Shown here piece after piece: positions 7,177 to 10,526 of a DNA stretch of 10,526 nucleotides. The stretch covers positions 1 through 10,526 of the forward strand of contig CANRML010000042.1 in assembly GCA_947631725.1 (NCBI GenBank), written 5' to 3'. Each line of letters begins with the position of its first letter. Positions within the stretch are counted from its first letter, which is position 1. Position numbers and translations under genes: made by a program. Source of the stretch: an uncultured Clostridia bacterium (GTDB taxonomy: Bacteria > Bacillota > Clostridia > TANB77 > CAG-508). The notes beneath the pieces were generated by a model. The model searched no databases. It was not told the DNA's origin and saw nothing but the letters and a program-made list of their open reading frames with translations.

Positions 7177-7263
7177 TTTAATTTAAGTGTAGGAATTATA
7201 TGGGGAGTTTTAGCAGTAGTAGAATTCATAATAGAATCAAAAGATAAAGATTATGAATATTAA
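7177..7263 (+). pseudogene. Possible remnant of a small membrane protein
   Basis: One frame reads FNLSVGIIWGVLAVVEFII then a charged tail ESKDKDYEY and a stop, like one transmembrane helix followed by a cytoplasmic end. There is no start codon in this frame: only AAAAGG (7167-7172) precedes it, and the frame is open just to 7159. It lies immediately downstream of a strong promoter. It could be the tail of a decayed gene or a chance frame. Confidence 0.25.
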
Positions 7264-7357
7264 AAACATAGCTCTGGTAAGAGCTACAAACATAATACCC
7301 TTTGATGGAATAGTACATCCAATTAGTGAAGTTCCATATTTAAAAAAATGTTTTTAA
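7253..7357 (+). pseudogene. Truncated gene start (34 codons)
   Basis: ATG 7253 opens a 34-residue frame beginning MNIKNIALVRATNIIPFDG and continuing through HPISEVPYLKK to CF and a TAA at 7355. The composition is protein-like, with well-mixed residues and few of the Lys/Asn/Ile runs expected of random AT-rich DNA. It resembles the first part of a longer protein, and I see no continuation in the other two frames. I therefore read it as the 5' remnant of a deleted gene. The parent family is not one I can name. No good ribosome binding site precedes it. Confidence 0.45.
7261..7286 (-). terminator. Perfect hairpin, terminator-like on the minus strand
   Basis: TAGCTCT (7269-7275), a GGTA loop and AGAGCTA (7280-7286) form a 7-base perfect stem. 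On the minus strand it is followed by TGTTTTTAA, so it has the shape of a terminator for leftward transcription. No minus-strand gene lies just to the right, and the hairpin falls inside the truncated frame above, so it may be incidental. Confidence 0.35.
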
Positions 7358-7401
7358 TGGGAATTTTTAGAATATATTAATTTAATAAAGCTACTGATTA
7401 G

Positions 7402-7430
7402 CTGATAATTCTTTACTTTTGTGATAATAT
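7402..7430 (+). promoter_or_regulatory. Probable promoter for the acetyltransferase gene
   Basis: CTGATA (7402-7407), a 17-base spacer and TAATAT (7425-7430), preceded by TGTGA. The -35 is weak but the -10 context is good. It lies 28 bases before the GNAT start at 7458. Confidence 0.5.
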
Positions 7431-7457
7431 ATGTAAAAGGAAGTTGTAGGTGAGATT

Positions 7458-7874
7458 ATGAAAATAACTATAAAAGAAAACAATAAAAATGTTCAAGAAT
7501 TTAATCTACTTTATAATTTAGTTGGTTGGGGAGCATATAATGAAAAAATTTCTCAAATAGCTTTAGATAACACATTTTATTCCATAAGTGTCTATGATGA
7601 AGATAAAATAATTGGATATGGAAGATTAATTGGTGATACTATATGTTTTATTTATATACAAGACATAATGGTTAAACCAGAATATCAATCACAGAAAATT
7701 GGAACATTAATAATGAATAAGTTATTAAAAAAAATAAATGAATTGAAAAAAAATAATCAAAATTTAAGAGTATATTTAGGAGCTTCTAAAGGTACAGAAA
7801 AGTTCTATGAAAAATTTGGTTTTATCAAAAGGATAGATGCGAATTTAGGATTTGGTATGATTTTTAAAAATTAG
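7458..7874 (+). CDS. GNAT-family N-acetyltransferase
   Basis: A 138-residue cytoplasmic enzyme, a single GNAT domain that would transfer acetyl from acetyl-CoA to an amine on an unknown substrate. Visible marks are the central strand pair YSISVYDEDKIIGYGRLIGD (41-60), strand 4 IYIQDIMVKPEYQSQKIG (65-82) leading into the CoA-binding helix, and the C-terminal FYEKFGF (116-122) typical of the family. In the CoA loop the usual Q/R-x-x-G-x-G is Q77-S-Q-K80-I-G82, so the first glycine is replaced by lysine. Length is near the minimum for an intact GNAT domain. AGGTGAG (7448-7454) is only three bases from the ATG, and AAAAGGAAG lies further up. The gene is single, with its own promoter. Small GNATs of this type sit in accessory regions and may act on antibiotics, peptides or metabolites. 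Confidence 0.9.
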   Translation: MKITIKENNKNVQEFNLLYNLVGWGAYNEKISQIALDNTFYSISVYDEDKIIGYGRLIGDTICFIYIQDIMVKPEYQSQKIGTLIMNKLLKKINELKKNNQNLRVYLGASKGTEKFYEKFGFIKRIDANLGFGMIFKN

Positions 7875-7956
7875 AGATAAATTAGAATTTTCGTGATTAT
7901 AAATTTAAAAATTGAAAAATAAGCATTAAAGTTTCAGAAAAAAATTGAACGAATTA

Positions 7957-7985
7957 TTGATATTTTTTATATAAAATGATATACT
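7957..7985 (+). promoter_or_regulatory. Promoter for the HipA-like / HIRAN pair
   Basis: TTGATA (7957-7962), a 17-base spacer and TATACT (7980-7985) with extended -10 TG at 7977-7978. A second, overlapping option is TTGAAC (7945-7950) with TATATA (7968-7973). The leader is about 70 bases. The gap from 7875 to here holds nothing else I can support. Confidence 0.65.
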
Positions 7986-8060
7986 ACGTTGTAATATGTA
8001 AGTTTATGAGATGATAAAAATGAAAAACTTTAAGATACTAAAAATAAAGATTGGAGAAAA

Positions 8061-8970
8061 ATGTTAAAAGATTTTAGTAGTTGGAAAGAATATCCAGGAA
8101 ATTCAGAAGGGTCTGGTAGAAGTGAAAAAATTTGGCTAGAAAATGATAATGAAATAGGTGTATTTAAATTTCCAAAAGTAAAAAAAGATAAATATGGTAA
8201 TATAATAGAGGTATCAACCGAATATATCGCTGAAAAATTATCATCAATTATTGCTAAAACTATTAATATTAAAAATGCAGAAATTGATGTTCGGGTATTA
8301 TAATGGGAAAATAGGTTGTATGAGTTATAATGTAGTACAAAGATATGAAAATCTTATAGAGGGGATTTGGTTTATTACTGCATTATATCCCAATTATGAT
8401 TCTGATAGATTATATGATCCTGATAGTAATATCTATTATAATATATCAATGATAGAAGATTCTATTAGAAATGTTATAAATCCTGTTCCTTTTGAATTTT
8501 ACCAAATGTTAATATTTGATTTTATTATAGGAAATACAGATCGCCACCATTCTAATTGGGCATTTATAAAAAATAATGGTATTTTTAGATTTGCACCATT
8601 ATATGATAATAGTTCAGCTTTATGTTCACATATTTATGAAGATGATATTGAAAAATATCTTGGAAATGATGAAATGAAATTTAATGCTTTAATAAATACT
8701 AAGTCAAAATCAAGTATAAGAATAGATGGACATAATAAAAAATTTCCGACACATATTGAAGTAATAAAATATTTGAAAAAACTTAATAGAAATGATATAA
8801 TTAATTATGTTGAAGATGTCATTAATAGATTATCAAATGATTACATACATAATATCATATATAATTTTAATGTTGATTTTATGTCAGATATGAGAAAAGA
8901 ATTATTACAAAAATATTTAATAGGAAAAATAAGTTTGTTAAAAGAAATTTTTAGAAAGGAGGATTTATAA
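8061..8970 (+). pseudogene. HipA/HipT-like Ser/Thr kinase, interrupted by a one-base frameshift
   Basis: Two frames together encode one HipA-family kinase. Frame 1 (8061-8303, 80 codons) gives the nucleotide-binding lobe: GSGRSEK (17-23), VFKFPK with the expected ATP-binding lysine (K36), and TEYIAEKL. It then runs into RVL and a stop. Dropping one base (C8292) joins IDV to GYYNGKIGCMSYNVV in the frame that continues to 8970, giving about 302 residues. The second part has the catalytic GNTDRHHSN (D160 and N165 in joined numbering) and the metal-binding D182 in FAPLYDNSS. All key residues are present, so only the frame is broken. The protein lacks the HipA N-terminal subdomain, which instead seems to be in the next gene, as in HipS/HipT systems. 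GGAG (8053-8056) supports ATG 8061. HipA kinases inactivate aminoacyl-tRNA synthetases; the target here is unknown. The shift could be real decay, a sequencing error or recoding. Confidence 0.85.
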
Positions 8971-8971
8971 T

Positions 8972-9658
8972 ATGGCTATTTCAAATGGTAGAGACTATTT
9001 ATATTTAATTTGGCATGACAAAGTTTCCAAAAAACAATATATCGTTGGAACATTAAGTAAAAACGGTAAATATGAATTTGAGTATAACGAAGAGGTTGAT
9101 TTAGCAATAAAAAATGGATTTACTCTTTTAACTGCATTTCCAAAAAGAGAAAAATATGAGTGTGAAACATTATTTCCAGCTTTTTTAAGTAGATTGCCTG
9201 ATAAAAAAAGAAGTGATATTGCTAATATTTTAAATAAATATGGTTTAGCAGAATATGATGCTTATCAATTATTAAAAAGAAGTGGAGCAAAATTACCAAT
9301 AGATGATATATATTTTATAGATCCAATTTTCGATATAAATGATAAATTTGAAAGAACTTTTCCGATTGCTGGTTCAAGATATTATATGAATTGTAATAAT
9401 GGAAATAATTGTGCTAAAAATTGTGATTTAAAAATAGGAGACAAATTATCATTAGAATTAGAACCAGAAAATGAAAGAGATTCCAATGCAGTAAAAATTT
9501 TATATAATGATAAAATATTAGGTTACATACCACGATATTATTCTGAAAATGTTACAAGAATTATTAAAAACAAGAAAAAATATACATGTATTGTTCAAGA
9601 GATTAATATGAACGATAATGACTGTCAAAATTGCATTATTGTAAATTTATTTTCATAG
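8972..9658 (+). CDS. HipS/HipA-N-like domain fused to a HIRAN domain
   Basis: A 228-residue cytoplasmic protein. Residues about 8-118 resemble the N-terminal subdomain of HipA (the part that stands alone as HipS): YLIWHDKVSKKQYIVGTL, then LFPAFLSRLPDKKR (67-80) and YDAYQLLKRSGAKLPIDD. Residues about 129-228 are a HIRAN domain: FPIAGSRYY (130-138), LKIGDKLSLELEPENERD (153-170) and LGYIPRYYS (183-191). HIRAN in Rad5/HLTF binds 3' DNA ends; stand-alone bacterial versions are poorly understood. Unusual cysteines C141, C147 and C151, with C206, C218 and C221, could bind a metal. The start has AAAGGAGG (8955-8962) and lies one base after the kinase stop, so the two are translationally coupled. By analogy with HipBST it may restrain the kinase and link it to DNA ends or damage; that is inference. 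Confidence 0.82.
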   Translation: MAISNGRDYLYLIWHDKVSKKQYIVGTLSKNGKYEFEYNEEVDLAIKNGFTLLTAFPKREKYECETLFPAFLSRLPDKKRSDIANILNKYGLAEYDAYQLLKRSGAKLPIDDIYFIDPIFDINDKFERTFPIAGSRYYMNCNNGNNCAKNCDLKIGDKLSLELEPENERDSNAVKILYNDKILGYIPRYYSENVTRIIKNKKKYTCIVQEINMNDNDCQNCIIVNLFS

Positions 9659-9665
9659 TTCATGA

Positions 9666-9715
9666 AAAGCAAGGAAAATCAAAAACCTTGCTTTAAATTT
9701 ATTTAAAATTTTTTT
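9666..9715. terminator. Terminator after the HIRAN gene
   Basis: A 9-base perfect stem, AAAGCAAGG (9666-9674) with CCTTGCTTT (9686-9694), and an 11-base A-rich loop, just after the stop at 9658. The T-run on the plus strand is broken (TTTAAATTTATTT, then a run of T at about 9709-9715), so efficiency may be moderate. Confidence 0.75.
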
Positions 9716-9733
9716 CAAATCGGATAAAAGCGG

Positions 9734-9914
9734 TAGAGTAGGGGAAGAATAGTAGGTTTCAAGATTTTAAAAAATTAAATATTTTAAAATAAAAACCTGT
9801 AAAAAATTAGAAATATTTTTTATAGAATTTTCAAATTATAAAAATGATTTTAAAAAAAATATAAATTTAAGATTTTAAATTTTTGCAATGTTAAATTTTA
9901 AGCTTACTACTCTA
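9734..9914. repeat. Nested inverted repeats
   Basis: TAGAGTAG (9734-9741) is the exact reverse complement of CTACTCTA (9907-9914). Inside lies AGGTTT (9754-9759) with AAACCT (9793-9798). The outer arms contain most of the G and C in the region. Arms of this size can occur by chance, so this is tentative. Confidence 0.35.
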
Positions 9915-9992
9915 AAAAACGAACATTTGTCGCTTGTTTAAATTTAGAATTATATTTTCAAAATAATAAATATTTTTATAAATTCAGACATC

Positions 9993-10044
9993 TCAAAATC
10001 AATTTTAAGACTTTTTTATATTAAACTAATAAAGTTATTGTCTA
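9993..10044 (+). repeat. Diverged direct repeat, copy 1
   Basis: Fifty-two bases beginning TCAAAATCAA, containing TTAAGAC and ATATTAAA, and ending TTGTCTA. By hand alignment it matches copy 2 (10198-10250) at about 43 of 53 columns with one gap. Confidence 0.55.
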
Positions 10045-10197
10045 TAAATTCAAGTAAAATACTGAAATATAGGCATTTGTGGATTTTTAATAAAATTTTT
10101 TAAAATACATATATAAAAAATTTAAATTTAAGATATAAAAAGTAAAATTATATATAAAATTAAGAAAAACTTGTAATAAGCTTAAAATAACGAAGCT

Positions 10198-10250
10198 TCA
10201 GAATCAAATATAAGACATTTTAATATTAAAGTAATATAACTTGTTGTCTA
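10198..10250 (+). repeat. Diverged direct repeat, copy 2
   Basis: Begins TCAGAATCAA, contains ATAAGACA and ATATTAAA, and ends TTGTTGTCTA. It starts 205 bases after copy 1. AGACA and TGTCT within this copy form a short dyad. A fainter resemblance (AGACTTTTTTA, then AACTATTGACA) appears at 10358-10401 and runs into the promoter there. Confidence 0.55.
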
Positions 10251-10265
10251 AATATATAGATAGAA

Positions 10266-10325
10266 TTAGCTGAAAGTGGCTAATAGCAAGAGATAGCAGT
10301 AATTTAAGGATATATGGTTTTATCC
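10266..10325 (+). other. Patch with two short hairpins
   Basis: TTAGC (10266-10270) pairs with GCTAA (10279-10283), and GGATA (10308-10312) pairs with TATCC (10321-10325). The intervening segment is less AT-rich than its flanks. This could be part of a small structured RNA, but it matches no riboswitch class that I know. Confidence 0.25.
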
Positions 10326-10395
10326 CTACTTCTATTTGCACAAAACTTTGATAATACAGACTTTTTTAATTATATAATTAAATTACTATTAACTA

Positions 10396-10424
10396 TTGAC
10401 AATCCTTTTTTGATGTAGTATTAT
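10396..10424 (+). promoter_or_regulatory. Strong promoter for a gene beyond the right edge
   Basis: TTGACA (10396-10401), a 17-base spacer and TATTAT (10419-10424). An exact 8-base inverted repeat brackets it: AACTATTG (10391-10398) and CAATAGTT (10430-10437). That is a likely operator arrangement. It is a diverged copy of the promoter at 7126. Confidence 0.78.
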
Positions 10425-10430
10425 ACAAAC

Positions 10431-10526
10431 AATAGTTCTTAAATGTAATAAAGATAGATGTAATATTAAAAGTAATAATAAATGTAATAATAAGAACTAA
10501 ATTTTTATAAAAAGGATGTGTTCTTA
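10431..10526 (+). promoter_or_regulatory. Leader with alternative pairings around a ribosome binding site
   Basis: TAGTTCTTA (10433-10441) is the exact reverse complement of TAAGAACTA (10491-10499). A further GTTCTTA lies at the window edge (10520-10526) and competes for TAAGAAC. The second pairing would enclose the ribosome binding site AAAAAGGA (10509-10516) in its loop. Between them are short TGTAATA-type repeats. The coding start is probably outside the window. Confidence 0.45.

Larger units (their letters stand above)
9716..10390. other. Long AT-rich noncoding stretch
   Basis: No frame here has both a plausible start signal and protein-like composition on either strand. Contents are: a G-rich patch (about 9729-9756), nested inverted repeats (9734-9914), a 52-53 base diverged direct repeat (9993 and 10198), a patch with two short hairpins (10266-10325), and an exact 18-base palindrome TTTAATTATATAATTAAA (10365-10382) just upstream of the promoter at 10396. 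Possible roles are an untranscribed spacer, decayed DNA or an unrecognised noncoding RNA. Confidence 0.55.

Noticed and set aside
8022..8069. Fifteen-codon frame just ahead of the kinase
   Set aside because: It has a poor ribosome binding site and is Lys/Ile-rich, as expected by chance. It overlaps the kinase start, so a coupling role cannot be wholly excluded.
9919..9935. Possible LexA/SOS box (CGAAC-ATTT-GT...)
   Set aside because: Only the left half-site matches the Firmicutes consensus, and no gene or promoter is adjacent.
9888..9941. Seventeen-codon frame (MLNFKLTTLKNEHLSLV)
   Set aside because: No ribosome binding site and no promoter; it is likely chance.
10516..10526. ATG 10516 as the start of the right-edge gene
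   Set aside because: It touches the AAAAAGG site with no spacing, so the true start should lie past the window.
9700..10526. CRISPR array in the repeat-rich right end
   Set aside because: The repeats are diverged, unevenly spaced and too few, and no cas genes are visible.

Overview
The window looks like chromosomal DNA from a very AT-rich, spore-forming Firmicute of the clostridial type, probably a gut anaerobe. The evidence is a clear SpoIIID gene (sporulation), strong AGGAGG-type ribosome binding sites, near-consensus housekeeping promoters, and a cohesin/dockerin pair. I cannot name the species.

Left part (1-4860) is a two-gene surface operon. A well-formed promoter drives a 1276-residue secreted transglutaminase-like protein that carries a cohesin-like module and a C-terminal dockerin. 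Fourteen bases later comes a smaller secreted protein made of one cohesin-like domain, a long Asn/Ser/Thr/Pro linker and a C-terminal membrane or wall anchor. The simplest reading is a minimal cohesin-dockerin system: the anchored protein could hold the large one at the cell surface. A hairpin shared with the convergent spoIIID gene ends the operon.

Middle part (4864-7874) holds spoIIID on the minus strand, then a run of separately promoted plus-strand genes. These are a conserved but uncharacterised protein (true start TTG at 5302, because the nominal upstream start lies in a perfect promoter), a class I SAM-dependent methyltransferase preceded by a 200-base leader with two candidate leader peptides, a decayed stretch with a truncated gene start, and a GNAT acetyltransferase.

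Right part (7957-9700) is the most interesting. It has a HipA/HipT-like kinase gene broken by a single-base frameshift, followed one base later by a protein that appears to fuse a HipS/HipA-N-like region to a HIRAN domain. No HipB-like DNA-binding gene is present. This looks like a variant of the bipartite HipS/HipT kinase modules, with HIRAN added to the small subunit.

The last 830 bases (9695-10526) contain no gene I can support. They hold diverged direct repeats, nested inverted repeats, a promoter that is a diverged copy of the one at 7126, and a leader in which one segment can pair with either of two partners, one of which encloses a ribosome binding site. The gene this leads into lies beyond the window.
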